Assembly (NCBI GenBank): GCA_018385135.1
Contig: JAHAWY010000007.1
Span: 1 to 64,000 of the forward strand
Length of the DNA: 64,000 bases
Reading direction: 5' to 3'
Source: Oscillospiraceae bacterium
Lineage (GTDB): Bacteria; Bacillota; Clostridia; Oscillospirales; Oscillospiraceae
Each line of letters begins with the position of its first letter. Position 1 is the first letter of the stretch. Both the position numbers and the translations under genes were made by a program. The notes below the pieces were generated by a model. The model was not told the DNA's origin. It ran no database searches and saw nothing but the letters and a program-made list of their open reading frames with translations. Below are positions 26,370 to 36,473 of the stretch, piece by piece.

Positions 26370-27665
26370 TCAGCCGCCGGAGGCAAGGATAGAAAAATGC
26401 ATATAGTCCGCAGCGCTTGTCCAGCCCTGACCGCCCCAGCCCCAGCCGTATTTTGCAAACGCCTTGACCACGCTGCTGTCGGGCGTGATGCAGTAACGGC
26501 TGTCAATATTGGGATATGAGGAAGCATTTTTCCAGCAGCAGGTTCCGACCTGCTGACCGGAGGCGTAATGTATATAGTAGTTTTCAACCGGGTTTATGTC
26601 AATGGCACAGCCCCATGAATGACGCATCGTATCGGAATAGCGCGCCCCGCCCAGCGCGTGGATCGGGAATTTTTCGGGGTCGTTGTATATATATTCAAAA
26701 ATACCCTTGACCTCGTCAACAACCAGCACGTTGACATACAGCGTCCATGTGCGCGTATACTTAGCGCCGGAGGAGTTTATGTCCCACGTCTGCACGGTAA
26801 CAGGCACGATATGGCTGCCCGCGTCCGCCGCGCTTGTAAAGTAGCTTTTGTTCGCGTCGCCGAACAGAGCAAGACGGCGCTCGGCTGTGCTCATGTTTCT
26901 GTAACGGAATGCGAAAGAGGTCGTTGGGTCAACGGTCTCCACTTCCTTTTCCACGGCGAAGGTCTGCGCTTTTCTCTGCGATGACCACGCCAGACGAACG
27001 ATAACGGCAGCAGCCTCCGCGCGAGTCAGCGCATTGCCTCCGCAAAAGGATGAGTCCTCATAGCCGGTCAAAATTCCCTTGCTGAAAACCTGCTCAACGG
27101 GAGCGCGGTAAGACGCGGCAAGCTGATTATAGTCTTTGATGTAGTTTGCGTAGCTGTCGCTCTGGTTTTTCAGCTCCATCTGGTTCTCATAAAAAGCGGA
27201 ATATAAAACGCCGTTTAGGATATAAGCCATTTCATATCGGCTTATATTGGCATCAAGCGCCGCGGCGGTGCATTTAAACATCGGCTCGGTGTATTCTTTA
27301 ACATTACCGTAAGCGTCTGTACCGCCGTAAAAGCTGACATCCAGTATTCCGGCATCCTTGAGCGCATTCCAGTCGCTTTCCGCCCAGTGAATTCCCGTTG
27401 GCGCTTTGTCTGACCAGATTTCCGCAACGGTAACGACCATATGTAAAAATTCCGCACGCTTTAGATTGGCGTTTGGTCTGAATGTGCCGTCGGGATAGCC
27501 GTTTAGTATTCCAAGGTCCGAAAGCTTTTTGATATTATCATAATACCACTCCCCCTCGGAAACATCCGGAAAGCCCGCAGCCTCCGCGTGAGAGACAGGC
27601 AGCGTCGTTATAACCGCGGCAAATGCCAGCAGTAGTATAAAAATGCGCTTGATTTTGTTTTTCAT
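26370..27665 (-). CDS. Secreted SLH-domain protein with M15/VanY-type peptidase domain
   Basis: The protein has 431 residues. A signal peptide (about 1-30, ending ASHAEA-like) is followed by three S-layer homology repeats. The first is FPDVSEGEWYYDNIKKLSDLGILNGYPDGTFRPN with RAEF, and the third is GILTGYEDSSFCGGNALTRAEAAAVIVRL. Residues about 310-431 form a D-Ala-D-Ala carboxypeptidase-like (M15) domain. Its zinc motif is visible as SDTMRHSWGCAIDINP (His and Asp) and DYMHFSI (His). It probably anchors to secondary wall polymers and trims peptidoglycan. Confidence 0.85.
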   Translation of the reverse strand: MKNKIKRIFILLLAFAAVITTLPVSHAEAAGFPDVSEGEWYYDNIKKLSDLGILNGYPDGTFRPNANLKRAEFLHMVVTVAEIWSDKAPTGIHWAESDWNALKDAGILDVSFYGGTDAYGNVKEYTEPMFKCTAAALDANISRYEMAYILNGVLYSAFYENQMELKNQSDSYANYIKDYNQLAASYRAPVEQVFSKGILTGYEDSSFCGGNALTRAEAAAVIVRLAWSSQRKAQTFAVEKEVETVDPTTSFAFRYRNMSTAERRLALFGDANKSYFTSAADAGSHIVPVTVQTWDINSSGAKYTRTWTLYVNVLVVDEVKGIFEYIYNDPEKFPIHALGGARYSDTMRHSWGCAIDINPVENYYIHYASGQQVGTCCWKNASSYPNIDSRYCITPDSSVVKAFAKYGWGWGGQGWTSAADYMHFSILASGG

Positions 27666-27697
27666 GCTTCACCTTTTTCGTTTTTTTGCAGTAAGCC

Positions 27698-28582
27698 CTA
27701 TGCCTCGCATATCTCGCGCATCAGCTCTATGAACAGCGAGAGCGAGGGGTTGTCGTTATCCTCGCGCCAGAACAGCAGCACATCGAAGGCGCTCTCCAGT
27801 CCGTCAATATCCAAAATTGAGCAGTTTGCTCCAAATTCATACGCCATCGGGTACGGCACCATTGAAACTCCGTTGCCGCTTCGCACCTGCAAAAACAGCG
27901 ACTCCAGCGTCGGCACGGACAGCATTTCGGCATTGCGCGCATCAGCGAAAACAGCGTCCTCAAGCATTTTTGCAAAGCCGCTTCGCTGCTCCCCGACACT
28001 TATATAGGCAGTCGAGCGCAGATCCTCAACGCCAACCGCCTTTTTGCGTGCCAGCGGATGACCGATCGGCGCGACGACGCAGAAGCGGGACTGAGCAAGC
28101 GGCATAGTCTTTAGCCCCTCAAGCTCCTCCGGCATGGCGTATGAAAAGGAAACGCCGAAATCAGCCTCGCCGGAGCGAACCTGCGATACTATCTCGCCCA
28201 TGCCCTTGTGGTAAACTCCGAGCACAACGTCGCTGTATCGGCTGCAAAACTCCTTGCAGCCTGTTGAAAGCTCGTAGGAATACATATTTACGCAGGCAAC
28301 GGTAAGCTCACCCGCCATGCCCTTGCCCGCGTTTTTGACCGCGTTTTCAAGCAGCTCCGCGCTTTGCAAAAACCTCTTGCCGTCGTTGAACAGAAGCTGA
28401 CCTGCCGGAGTCAGGGCAACCTTGCGGCTGTTGCGCTGCAAAAGCTGCACGCCCAAATCCTCCTCAAGCGCGGCAACATTGCGGCTGGTGGTGGAATGGC
28501 TAATATATAGCTGCTCCGCCGCTTTGGTAAAGCTCCCGTGCTCCACAACACAGATGAAAATTTTCAGCTGCTCCAAATTCAT
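27698..28582 (-). CDS. LysR-family transcriptional regulator
   Basis: The protein has 294 residues. The winged HTH is at 1-60 (MNLEQLKIFICVVEHGSFTKAAEQLYISHSTTSRNVAALEEDLGVQLL), and the periplasmic-binding-like effector domain spans about 90-290. LysR regulators usually act on a divergent gene, but here both neighbours run the same way, and SLH/M15 starts only 32 bases downstream. The effector and targets are unknown. Confidence 0.92.
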   Translation of the reverse strand: MNLEQLKIFICVVEHGSFTKAAEQLYISHSTTSRNVAALEEDLGVQLLQRNSRKVALTPAGQLLFNDGKRFLQSAELLENAVKNAGKGMAGELTVACVNMYSYELSTGCKEFCSRYSDVVLGVYHKGMGEIVSQVRSGEADFGVSFSYAMPEELEGLKTMPLAQSRFCVVAPIGHPLARKKAVGVEDLRSTAYISVGEQRSGFAKMLEDAVFADARNAEMLSVPTLESLFLQVRSGNGVSMVPYPMAYEFGANCSILDIDGLESAFDVLLFWREDNDNPSLSLFIELMREICEA

Positions 28583-28641
28583 GAAAAGCAGCGCCTCCTT
28601 TAAGCGGGTTCAGATGAGCGGAAAACCGCCGCGACCAAACA

Positions 28642-29034
28642 CTATTTAAAGAACCCTAATTTAAACGAATGCGGCAAAAGGTCGGAAAGCTTGTAGCTCA
28701 CATATCCGCCCGTACTGCGAGCGCAAAGCACCTCAAGGTCGCTTGAAAACTCGCTCATAACCTGACGGCAAGCGCCGCAGGGCATACAGTATTCATCGCC
28801 CTCACCGTAGATCGCCAGTCTGTGAAAATCAGTGATCCCCTCGCTTACCGCCTTATAAATGGCTATGCGCTCAGCGCACATAGTGCTGCCCAGAGCCATG
28901 TTTTCCACGTTGCAGCCGGTAAAGATGCGTCCGTTTGTGCATTCAAGAGCTGCCCCGACCGGAAAACGCGAATATGGGCAATAGGCGTTTGCTGCCGCCT
29001 CTCTTGCAAGATTAAGCAATTCTCTGTCTGTCAT
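28642..29034 (-). CDS. cdd: Cytidine deaminase
   Basis: The enzyme has 130 residues, belongs to the tetrameric type and salvages (deoxy)cytidine to (deoxy)uridine. The zinc ligands are the Cys in CAERIAIYKAV (with catalytic Glu) and the pair in PCGACRQV. AYCPYSRFPVGAALE and TGCNVENMALGSTMCAER are family signatures. It follows the binding-protein gene by 38 bases. Confidence 0.95.
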   Translation of the reverse strand: MTDRELLNLAREAAANAYCPYSRFPVGAALECTNGRIFTGCNVENMALGSTMCAERIAIYKAVSEGITDFHRLAIYGEGDEYCMPCGACRQVMSEFSSDLEVLCARSTGGYVSYKLSDLLPHSFKLGFFK

Positions 29035-29072
29035 AGCGAAAGCTCCTTTATAACTTATATCCTCCCGCCGAA

Positions 29073-30662
29073 TTAACCGGCGTTAATTTCCCAGTTTTCC
29101 AAGCCGTTGAAAATATTGTATTGCGAAGGCTTCAAGCCCGAAACAACGCCGCGGTGCGTGATGACCTGCTGCTTTTCAAAGCAGATGGGTACGATCGGCG
29201 CGGTGTCGGTGATGTATTTGAACATGATATCCGCCGCGGTTTGCCTTGTTTCGTCGTTTGCGGACATGAAAGCGTTAATGTTATCTTTCAGCGTCTCGTC
29301 ATTTACCTTCCCGTAGTTGAGCTTGCCCCCGGAGAGCAGCAGCTCGCGCAGGGAAAAGTCCGCCGTCATGCTCGTTTCCGCGTAGTACATATCGAAGTTG
29401 CCTTGATTAAGCTCGTAGTTATACTCCAGCCACGGCAGCTCTCGCAGTTCAACCTTGAGTCCCAGCGCTTTCATGTTTTCCGCAATTGCCCTTGCCGCCT
29501 GAAGCTTCACGGTGCTTTCGTTGCAGACGATAAAGTCGATATTCGACTCAACCTGAATGCCGGTTATCATAATTTCACGGTAGCCGTCGTCATCATAGTC
29601 CTGAACGCTCGCCTCGTCAAAGGCGGCTTCACTTTTAGACACGGAGTAGGAAACGATTTCGGAAAACCTGTCGTTATAATACTCTGCGGCAGGGTGCATG
29701 GGCAAAGTCGCTTCGCTTGCCGCGCCGCCCATAATGTCGTTTACAATATGCTCGCGGTCAACAACATAGGTCATCGCCTTGCGCGCGAGCGGAACGGAGA
29801 AAAAGCCCTTGTTTACATTAAAGCCGAGATAGTGCATATGCGTTGTGGGGAAATAGCGAATCTCGTTTGCCGCGCCGTAGCCTACGTTGAAAAAGCCTGT
29901 GGGGTCGTTTGTAACGATGTCTATTTCGGAGTTTTCAAAGGCGTTTATAATTGCTTCTACCTCTTTGAATTCCTTGAGGCAGATATGCTCCGCCGGCATT
30001 TTGTCGGCGTTTCTGTGTCCTTCAAAAAGGTCAAGCTGCGTCAGCTCCTCGTTCGGCATATACGGTCCTGTTCCCATCGGAGCCGTATCGCCGACCGTGC
30101 CGTATTTTATGACCGGCACTGTCAGCAGCGCGGGAAAGAGCATATCCGAATAGTTGAGCGTGATAATAAACTGTTTTTCATCCGCCGCGCTCACGCCGAA
30201 AATCGCGCCGGAGAAGCGGGATTTAAACTGCGGGCTTTGCATCGCGCGCTGAATTGAATAGGCGGCGTCCGCAGCGGTGAGATATGAGCCGTCCCAGAAT
30301 TTAACGCTCGTGTCCACCCAGAAGCGCCAAATCTGACCGTCCTCGGTGGAGTATCGCTCGACCAGTTCGGATGTGACGGCAAAATTCTCATCAACATTAA
30401 AAAGCTGGTCATACATCACCTGCGTACACATGATGTTTGATGTGTTTGTAGTCGAAAAGGGGGAAAAGCTGTAATCCTTATCGCAATTGAGGGAAAACAC
30501 TTTATCCGCCGCGTGAAAGCCCGTATCGGAATAGTTGTTTTCGGGCAGCTCCGGCAACGGCGCTTCACCCTCCTCGGCAGTGCCGCCGCAGCCTGTAAGA
30601 GACGCCGTCAGCATGGCAAGTATGAGCAAAACGAGAATATATCTATTTAGTCTGCTGTGCAT
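29073..30662 (-). CDS. Peptide/nickel-type ABC transporter substrate-binding lipoprotein
   Basis: The protein has 529 residues and belongs to solute-binding family 5 (OppA/DppA-like). The N terminus has a lipoprotein signal with the lipobox LTGC (Cys at about 25) followed by GGTAEEGEAP. Internal family features include WRFWVDTSVKFWDGSYLTAADAAYSIQRAM and APMGTGPYMPNE. No permease or ATPase genes are beside it. It may serve a transporter elsewhere or act as a receptor. Substrate is unknown. Confidence 0.88.
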   Translation of the reverse strand: MHSRLNRYILVLLILAMLTASLTGCGGTAEEGEAPLPELPENNYSDTGFHAADKVFSLNCDKDYSFSPFSTTNTSNIMCTQVMYDQLFNVDENFAVTSELVERYSTEDGQIWRFWVDTSVKFWDGSYLTAADAAYSIQRAMQSPQFKSRFSGAIFGVSAADEKQFIITLNYSDMLFPALLTVPVIKYGTVGDTAPMGTGPYMPNEELTQLDLFEGHRNADKMPAEHICLKEFKEVEAIINAFENSEIDIVTNDPTGFFNVGYGAANEIRYFPTTHMHYLGFNVNKGFFSVPLARKAMTYVVDREHIVNDIMGGAASEATLPMHPAAEYYNDRFSEIVSYSVSKSEAAFDEASVQDYDDDGYREIMITGIQVESNIDFIVCNESTVKLQAARAIAENMKALGLKVELRELPWLEYNYELNQGNFDMYYAETSMTADFSLRELLLSGGKLNYGKVNDETLKDNINAFMSANDETRQTAADIMFKYITDTAPIVPICFEKQQVITHRGVVSGLKPSQYNIFNGLENWEINAG

Positions 30663-30689
30663 ATGCCGTGTTCCTTTCCGCGTGCGGCT

Positions 30690-31499
30690 CTAGTCAATAA
30701 CGATTATCGCCGCCTGAGAGCCGCGCTCAGCTCCTGTTTTTCTGTGCGACCAGTAGCGGTCGCTGTTGCAGCGGGTGCATTCGTCACTTACGGAGATGTT
30801 GTTATCCAAAACACCGAGCTGCAAAAGGCGCTTTCTGTTGGTCTGCTTTAAGTCTACCATAAACTTTCCGCTGTCGCCAACAGGAAAATAGCACTCTCCG
30901 TCATGGCAGCCGAGAAGCTTGTCGATTGCCTGCGGCACTTCTCCGTCCGTCTCAAAGCAGCACATATCTATAGCCGGACCTATTGCGGCGCAAATGCTCC
31001 CCGGCAAAGCGCCGAGCGAAATCATCTTATCAACGGCAACACCGAGAATATCGGCAACCGTGCTGCGCCAGCCGCAATGCACAGCCGCGGCGACACCCGC
31101 TTCGGGGTCGCAAAGCAGCACCGGCACGCAGTCTGCCGTGAAGCAGATGAGCGGGAGTCCCTTTATGTTTGTAACGATGCCGTCCGCCTCATATTTGAAA
31201 GGGCTAAACAGCGCGCGCCTGTCCTCCTGCGTAACAATGCGCACCTCATTTCCATGCACCTGCTTTGTAAAGCAAAGCTCCTGCTCGGCAAGCCCCAGCG
31301 CTTCAAGCACGCGGCGATAGTTTTCGCGCACGTTCTCCTCCTTGTCTCCGCGGTTCTCGCCAAGGTTAAGGCTCTCCAGACAGCCCTCGCTCACGCCGCC
31401 GAGACGCGAGGTGAAGCAGTGGGTATAGGGTATGGTCGGAGCTTTCATATACATAAGCTCCTTATAGCTCATTTCAGCAAAGGGTTTAGAAAATTCCAT
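30690..31499 (-). CDS. pgeF: PgeF/YfiH (DUF152) family purine nucleoside phosphorylase / oxidase
   Basis: The protein has 269 residues of the Cu-oxidase_4 family. FTKQVHGNEV, ICFTADCVPVLLCDPEAGVAAAVHCGWRSTV and the C-terminal CTRCNSDRYWSHRKTG carry the conserved His and Cys ligands. Members act on purine nucleosides or as UDP-MurNAc-dipeptide quality-control enzymes. I start at 31499, preceded by GGGAG; a longer frame lacks family similarity. It lies between secA and the binding protein. Confidence 0.88.
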   Translation of the reverse strand: MEFSKPFAEMSYKELMYMKAPTIPYTHCFTSRLGGVSEGCLESLNLGENRGDKEENVRENYRRVLEALGLAEQELCFTKQVHGNEVRIVTQEDRRALFSPFKYEADGIVTNIKGLPLICFTADCVPVLLCDPEAGVAAAVHCGWRSTVADILGVAVDKMISLGALPGSICAAIGPAIDMCCFETDGEVPQAIDKLLGCHDGECYFPVGDSGKFMVDLKQTNRKRLLQLGVLDNNISVSDECTRCNSDRYWSHRKTGAERGSQAAIIVID

Positions 31500-31635
31500 G
31501 ATTACTCCCAAAGTGTATAAGTTCCGTAATTGTTGCGGCACGTCCAGTCTCAGCCAAGCGCACGGGCTTGAAGCTTGCACCGATGCGGCTTCCGAGAAAG
31601 TCTCATGCGTAATTTACCGAGCAGGCAGACGGATA

Positions 31636-34419
31636 TCACTCGTTTCGTCCGCAGCACTCCTTGTATTTGAGTCTTCTGCTGCCATCCTCTTTCATTTTTC
31701 CGCAAGGGCATGGGTCGTTGCGTCCGGGCTTCGCGTTTGCCTTGACGGGCTGGCGTTTCGCACTCGTACTGTCGCCGCCGACATTGCTTACGGCGCCGAC
31801 CGCCACGCTTTTGCGCTCAATGGGCTGCTCCTTGCGCACCTGAACGGTGAAAAGCCTGCGCACCATCTCCGTGCGTATGCCGCTTGTCATGTTCTCAAAC
31901 ATATCGAAGCTTTCGCGCTTATAAGCGTCGATGGGCTTGTCGTTGCCGTAGCCGCGCAGACTTATGCCGCGGCGAAGCTCGTGCATAGCGTCGATATGCT
32001 CCATCCAATACTCATCCACCACACGCAGCATGATAACTCGCTCAAGCTCGCGCATGAGCGGCACGCCGTTGGGCATAAGACCAAATTCCTTTTCGCGCCG
32101 GGCATAAACGCTCTGCGCCTTTTCGAGTATCTGTGCCGTCAGCTTGTCGGGACGCAGGTTTTCCAGCTCCATGCGGGTCGGCTTCAGCTCACCCTTGCTC
32201 AGGAACAGACCCTCAAAGGGCGCAATGACCTCCTCGAACTGCTGCAAATCGTCAAAATAGTCGTGTCCTGAAAGCCCGCTCATCACGTTGGAGCTGATAT
32301 ACTCCTCGATCATGCCGTTAACGGCGGCTTGAAGATCCTCTCCGTCGAGTACCTTGCGGCGCTGCTCATAGATGATGTTTCGCTGTACGTTCATAACATC
32401 GTCGTATTCCAGAACGGATTTACGCGACTGGAAGTTGCGGCTCTCAACGGTCTTTTGCGCCTGCTCGATAGCGTTTGAGAGCATCTTGTGGTCAAGCGGC
32501 GTATCCTCGTCAACGCCAAGACGCTCCATCATGCCGATAACACGCTCGCTGCCGAAAAGACGCATGATATCGTCGGTCATGGCAAGATAGAAGCGGCTCT
32601 CGCCGGGGTCGCCCTGACGTCCGGCACGACCTCGAAGCTGGTTGTCAATGCGGCGAGAATCGTGGCGCTCCGTGCCGATGATGAAAAGTCCGCCCGCCTC
32701 GCGCACCTTTTCCGCCTCGCCTGCTATCTGCTGCTTGTGGTATTCAAGCCGCTCGGAATACATTTTGCGCGCGGAGAGAACGGTTTCGTCGTCCGTTTCC
32801 GCAAAGCCTGTAGCCTCGGCTATGACCTCGTCGCCGCAGCCGTGCTTTTTCAGGTCGTGCTTTGCAAGATATTCCGCATTGCCGCCGAGCATGATATCCG
32901 TGCCGCGTCCCGCCATGTTGGTAGCTATGGTAACAGCGCCGAGCTTGCCCGCCTGCGCGATTATCTCAGCTTCCTTTTCGTGGTTCTTTGCATTTAAGAC
33001 GTTATGGCTGATGCCCGTCCTTTTCAGCAGGGTAGAAAGAAGCTCGCTTTTTTCAATCGAAACCGTACCGACGAGCACGGGCTGACCCTTTTCATGGCAG
33101 GCGGCAATCTGCTTGATTATAGCCCTGTATTTGCCCTCTTGGTTTTTATAAACGCTGTCGGGATAGTCTATGCGCGCAAGGGGCTTATTGGTCGGTATTT
33201 CAACTATGTCAAGGTTATAGATTGCCAAAAACTCCTCCTGCTCTGTAACGGCCGTACCCGTCATGCCGGAGAGCTTGGAGTAAAGACGGAAGTAGTTCTG
33301 GAAGGTGATGGTGGCGAGGGTTTTGCTCTCGTTCTGAACGTCAACGTGTTCTTTCGCCTCGATCGCCTGATGCAGACCCTCGCTGTAACGTCTGCCGAGC
33401 ATAAGTCTGCCCGTAAATTCGTCAACAATTGTGACCTGACCGTCCTTAACAACATAGTCAATGTCACGCTTCATTATGCCATGCGCCTTGATAGCCTGGT
33501 TTATGTGGTGTGAAAGCGTTGAGTTTTCAAGGTCTGCAAGGTTTTCAACGCCAAATGCCTGTTCCGCCTTTTTGATGCCGCGCGAGGTGAGGGTGGCGCT
33601 TTTCGCCTTTTCGTCAACAACATAATCCGCGTCGAGGTTTTCATCCTCCTCGCGCTTTTCGTCTACACTGGCATAAACAACGGGCTTTAGGCGGCTGACA
33701 AAATCATCCACCCGACGGTAAAGCTCCGTGCCCTTGTCGCCCATGCCCGAAATGATGAGCGGCGTTCTCGCCTCGTCGATAAGGATGGAGTCAACCTCGT
33801 CAACGATGGCAAAGGGATGCCCGCGCTGAACCATATTGTCCTTGTATATCGCCATGTTGTCGCGCAGATAGTCAAAGCCCATCTCGTTATTTGTGCCGTA
33901 AGTAATATCGGCTGCATATGCGGCGCGGCGCTGCTCATTATCAAGCCCGTGGACGATTAGCCCCACGGAAAGCCCCATGAAGCGATGCACCTTTCCCATC
34001 CACTCGCTGTCGCGTCTGGCAAGATAGTCGTTGACGGTAACGATATGCACTCCGTCTCCCGTAAGAGCGTTGAGGTATGCAGGCAAAACGGCGACCAGCG
34101 TTTTGCCCTCGCCCGTTTTCATTTCCGCGATGCGACCTTGATGAAGCACGATGCCGCCGATAAGCTGAACACGGAAAGGATACATCCCCAAAACGCGCTT
34201 TGAAGCCTCGCGCACGGCGGCGAATGCCTCCGGCAGAAGGTCGTCAAGCGTTTCGCCCTTGTTCAGCCTTGCCTTGAATTCGTCTGTCTTGGCGCGCAGC
34301 TCATCGTCGGAGAGAGCTGCATAGCTGTCGGCAAGAGACTCTATTTTGTCAACAATAGGCTTGATTTTTTTAAGCTCTCTGTCGCTGTGTGTGCCGAAAA
34401 TTTTTGTAATGATACTCAT
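31636..34419 (-). CDS. secA: Preprotein translocase ATPase SecA
   Basis: The protein has 927 residues. Walker A is [19 protein letters not shown] near residue 103, Walker B is [17 protein letters not shown], and the second nucleotide-binding fold has [17 protein letters not shown]. The C-terminal zinc tail is [14 protein letters not shown] then YKECCG, which binds SecB or membranes in some bacteria. It drives export through SecYEG; secY is at 12.8-14.1 kb. Confidence 0.98.
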   Translation of the reverse strand: MSIITKIFGTHSDRELKKIKPIVDKIESLADSYAALSDDELRAKTDEFKARLNKGETLDDLLPEAFAAVREASKRVLGMYPFRVQLIGGIVLHQGRIAEMKTGEGKTLVAVLPAYLNALTGDGVHIVTVNDYLARRDSEWMGKVHRFMGLSVGLIVHGLDNEQRRAAYAADITYGTNNEMGFDYLRDNMAIYKDNMVQRGHPFAIVDEVDSILIDEARTPLIISGMGDKGTELYRRVDDFVSRLKPVVYASVDEKREEDENLDADYVVDEKAKSATLTSRGIKKAEQAFGVENLADLENSTLSHHINQAIKAHGIMKRDIDYVVKDGQVTIVDEFTGRLMLGRRYSEGLHQAIEAKEHVDVQNESKTLATITFQNYFRLYSKLSGMTGTAVTEQEEFLAIYNLDIVEIPTNKPLARIDYPDSVYKNQEGKYRAIIKQIAACHEKGQPVLVGTVSIEKSELLSTLLKRTGISHNVLNAKNHEKEAEIIAQAGKLGAVTIATNMAGRGTDIMLGGNAEYLAKHDLKKHGCGDEVIAEATGFAETDDETVLSARKMYSERLEYHKQQIAGEAEKVREAGGLFIIGTERHDSRRIDNQLRGRAGRQGDPGESRFYLAMTDDIMRLFGSERVIGMMERLGVDEDTPLDHKMLSNAIEQAQKTVESRNFQSRKSVLEYDDVMNVQRNIIYEQRRKVLDGEDLQAAVNGMIEEYISSNVMSGLSGHDYFDDLQQFEEVIAPFEGLFLSKGELKPTRMELENLRPDKLTAQILEKAQSVYARREKEFGLMPNGVPLMRELERVIMLRVVDEYWMEHIDAMHELRRGISLRGYGNDKPIDAYKRESFDMFENMTSGIRTEMVRRLFTVQVRKEQPIERKSVAVGAVSNVGGDSTSAKRQPVKANAKPGRNDPCPCGKMKEDGSRRLKYKECCGRNE

Positions 34420-34593
34420 TAGCTGTGCTGCCTTTCTATATGTGAAAGTGGGTTACTGTTAAAAAGCATATACCTAAGTTTTGATTGTAACACACATTTA
34501 TGAATAAAAAAAGAGAAAAAAGTGATGTGCGGCGTCGGCCGCGCAAACATTTCGGCTTTTTCGGCAATTTTAAACGTCATTTCAACATATTGT

Positions 34594-34622
34594 TTGAACC
34601 CACGGCGCTTTTGAGATATAAT
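34594..34622 (+). promoter_or_regulatory. Upstream promoter of the DUF1846 gene
   Basis: TTGAAC (34594-34599), 17 bases and TATAAT (34617-34622) would start a leader of about 280 bases before the start at 34908. Confidence 0.7.
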
Positions 34623-34637
34623 AAGCGCCGGATGAAT

Positions 34638-34890
34638 ATTATGCGCGCCGCCGAAAAACAAAATGCGGCGGCATAATGCCGTCATGTCGCGTTTTTGCGT
34701 CAAAATAACTGCTTAAAGCGCAAAAAACGCCCGTTTCCTCTTGACCTTGCGAGGTCAAAATGATAACCTAGCAAGGTGTTGCCATAGCCCACCGGCAGGG
34801 CTTTGCGGCAGCGCTCCTTTGTTTTAAAAAACGCCGCGAGAGGGTAAATATATAGATTTCGCAGCATACGCACGGCTGCGGTATACATAC
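34638..34890 (+). other. Long structured leader of the DUF1846 gene
   Basis: No gene is seen in this stretch. Three hairpins can form: a GC-rich one at 34638-34676 (GCCGCC with GGCGGC), an imperfect one at 34689-34730, and a multi-part one at 34773-34819 that ends with CCTTTGTTTT and looks like an intrinsic terminator. The layout resembles a cis-acting attenuation region, but I cannot match it to any riboswitch class I know. Confidence 0.5.
34741..34769 (+). promoter_or_regulatory. Second promoter of the DUF1846 gene with operator-like palindrome
   Basis: TTGACC (34741-34746), 17 bases and TAACCT (34764-34769) form a second promoter. The -35 box is part of a perfect 7-base inverted repeat TTGACCT-TGCG-AGGTCAA (34741-34758), a possible repressor site. 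Confidence 0.5.
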
Positions 34891-34907
34891 AGGGGGAGAA
34901 ATAAAAA

Positions 34908-36395
34908 ATGAGAGCGCTCGGCTTCGACAACGAGAAATATCTGAAACTGCAATCGGAAAAAATCAACGAACGCATAGCCGAATTCGGCGGCAAGCTCTAT
35001 CTTGAGTTCGGCGGCAAGCTTTTTGACGACTTTCACGCTTCCCGCGTGCTTCCCGGCTTTGAGCCGGACAGCAAGATACGGATGCTGATGGAGCTTAAAG
35101 ATAAGGCGGAGATCGTCATTGCCATAAGCGCCAACGACATTGAGCGCAACAAGGTGCGAGGCGACCTCGGCATCACCTACGACCTCGACCTGCTGCGTCT
35201 TGTGGATGCCTTTCGCACCTGCGGGCTTTATGTCGGCAGCGTCGTGATAACCCATTTTTCCGCGCAGCCCGCGGCGGTCAAATTCCAGGAGCGTCTTGAA
35301 AAGCTCGGTCTGAAGGTCTACCGCCACTATGTCATAGCAGATTACCCCTCAAACACCGAGCTTATCGTAAGCGACGACGGCTTCGGAAAAAACGACTATG
35401 TTGAAACCACGCGCAGTCTCATCGTTGTAACCGCTCCCGGACCCGGCAGCGGCAAAATGGCAACCTGCCTTTCCCAGCTTTATCACGAGCACAAGCGCGG
35501 CGTGAAAGCGGGCTATGCGAAGTTCGAGACCTTCCCCATATGGAACCTCCCTCTCAAGCATCCTGTAAACCTCGCCTATGAGGCGGCAACGGCCGACCTT
35601 GACGACGTTAACATGATAGACCCCTACCACCTTGAAGCCTATGGCAAAACAACGATCAACTATAACCGTGACGTCGAAATTTTCCCTGTTCTCAACGCCA
35701 TGATGGATCGCATCTGCGGCGTTTCCCCCTATAAAAGCCCCACCGACATGGGCGTTAACATGGCGGGCTTTTGCATAACGGACGACAATGTCTGCTGCGA
35801 AGCCGGCAGGCAGGAGATCGTCCGCCGCTATTTTTCCACCGCCTGCTCCATTCGCCAGGGCAACTCCTCGCAAAACGAGCTTTTTAAAATCGAAATGATC
35901 ATGAAGCAGGTGGATATTGCGCCGATAGATCGCGCCGTCGTGCCCCCCGCGCTAAGCAAGGCGGAGGAGACCGGCAACCCCGCCGTTGCCATTGAGCTTC
36001 CGGACGGACGCATCGTTACGGGCAAAACAAGCTCTCTGCTCGGCAGCGCCTCTGCGTGCCTGCTCAACGCTCTCAAGGCTCTCGGCGGAATAGATGACGA
36101 CAGGCTTCTTATCTCGCCCGAGGTCATAGAGCCTATACAAAAGCTCAAAATAAACCACCTCGGCAACCACAATCCCCGTCTGCACACCGATGAGGTGCTT
36201 ATCGCCCTTTCCATCTGCGCGGTAACAGACCCCACCGCCGCTCTCGCCGTCTCGCAGCTTCCCAAGCTTCACTGCTGCGAGGCTCATTCCACCGTTATCC
36301 TCTCGCGCGTGGATGAAAACATCTTCCAGCACCTGGGCATAAACATCACCTATGAGCCGCAGTATCTTACCCATAAGCTTTACCACGCCAAATGA
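34908..36395 (+). CDS. DUF1846 family protein
   Basis: The protein has 495 residues, the usual length of the DUF1846 (UPF0371) family. Recognisable segments are MRALGFDNEKYLKLQSEKINERI, KLYLEFGGKLFDDFHASRVLPGFEPDSKI, a P-loop-like TAPGPGSGKMATCLSQLYHEHKRG near residue 180, and NHNPRLHTDEVLIALSICA near the C terminus. A structure in the family shows nucleotide-binding-like folds, but the reaction is unknown. It stands alone behind a long leader and upstream of iorAB. GGGGGAG precedes the ATG. Confidence 0.88.
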   Translation: MRALGFDNEKYLKLQSEKINERIAEFGGKLYLEFGGKLFDDFHASRVLPGFEPDSKIRMLMELKDKAEIVIAISANDIERNKVRGDLGITYDLDLLRLVDAFRTCGLYVGSVVITHFSAQPAAVKFQERLEKLGLKVYRHYVIADYPSNTELIVSDDGFGKNDYVETTRSLIVVTAPGPGSGKMATCLSQLYHEHKRGVKAGYAKFETFPIWNLPLKHPVNLAYEAATADLDDVNMIDPYHLEAYGKTTINYNRDVEIFPVLNAMMDRICGVSPYKSPTDMGVNMAGFCITDDNVCCEAGRQEIVRRYFSTACSIRQGNSSQNELFKIEMIMKQVDIAPIDRAVVPPALSKAEETGNPAVAIELPDGRIVTGKTSSLLGSASACLLNALKALGGIDDDRLLISPEVIEPIQKLKINHLGNHNPRLHTDEVLIALSICAVTDPTAALAVSQLPKLHCCEAHSTVILSRVDENIFQHLGINITYEPQYLTHKLYHAK

Positions 36396-36423
36396 TCCCC
36401 GCCGCACGGCAGGGCATAAGAAT

Positions 36424-36467
36424 GCGCCGGAACAACAGGCTGTCAGCCGCGTTTTTCGGCGCGTTTC
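36424..36467 (+). terminator. Probable terminator after the DUF1846 gene
   Basis: GCGCCG (36424-36429) and CGGCGC can enclose an inner GCCG/CGGC pair, followed by GTTTCTTT. The stem is imperfect, so confidence is modest. Confidence 0.4.
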
Positions 36468-36473
36468 TTTAAA

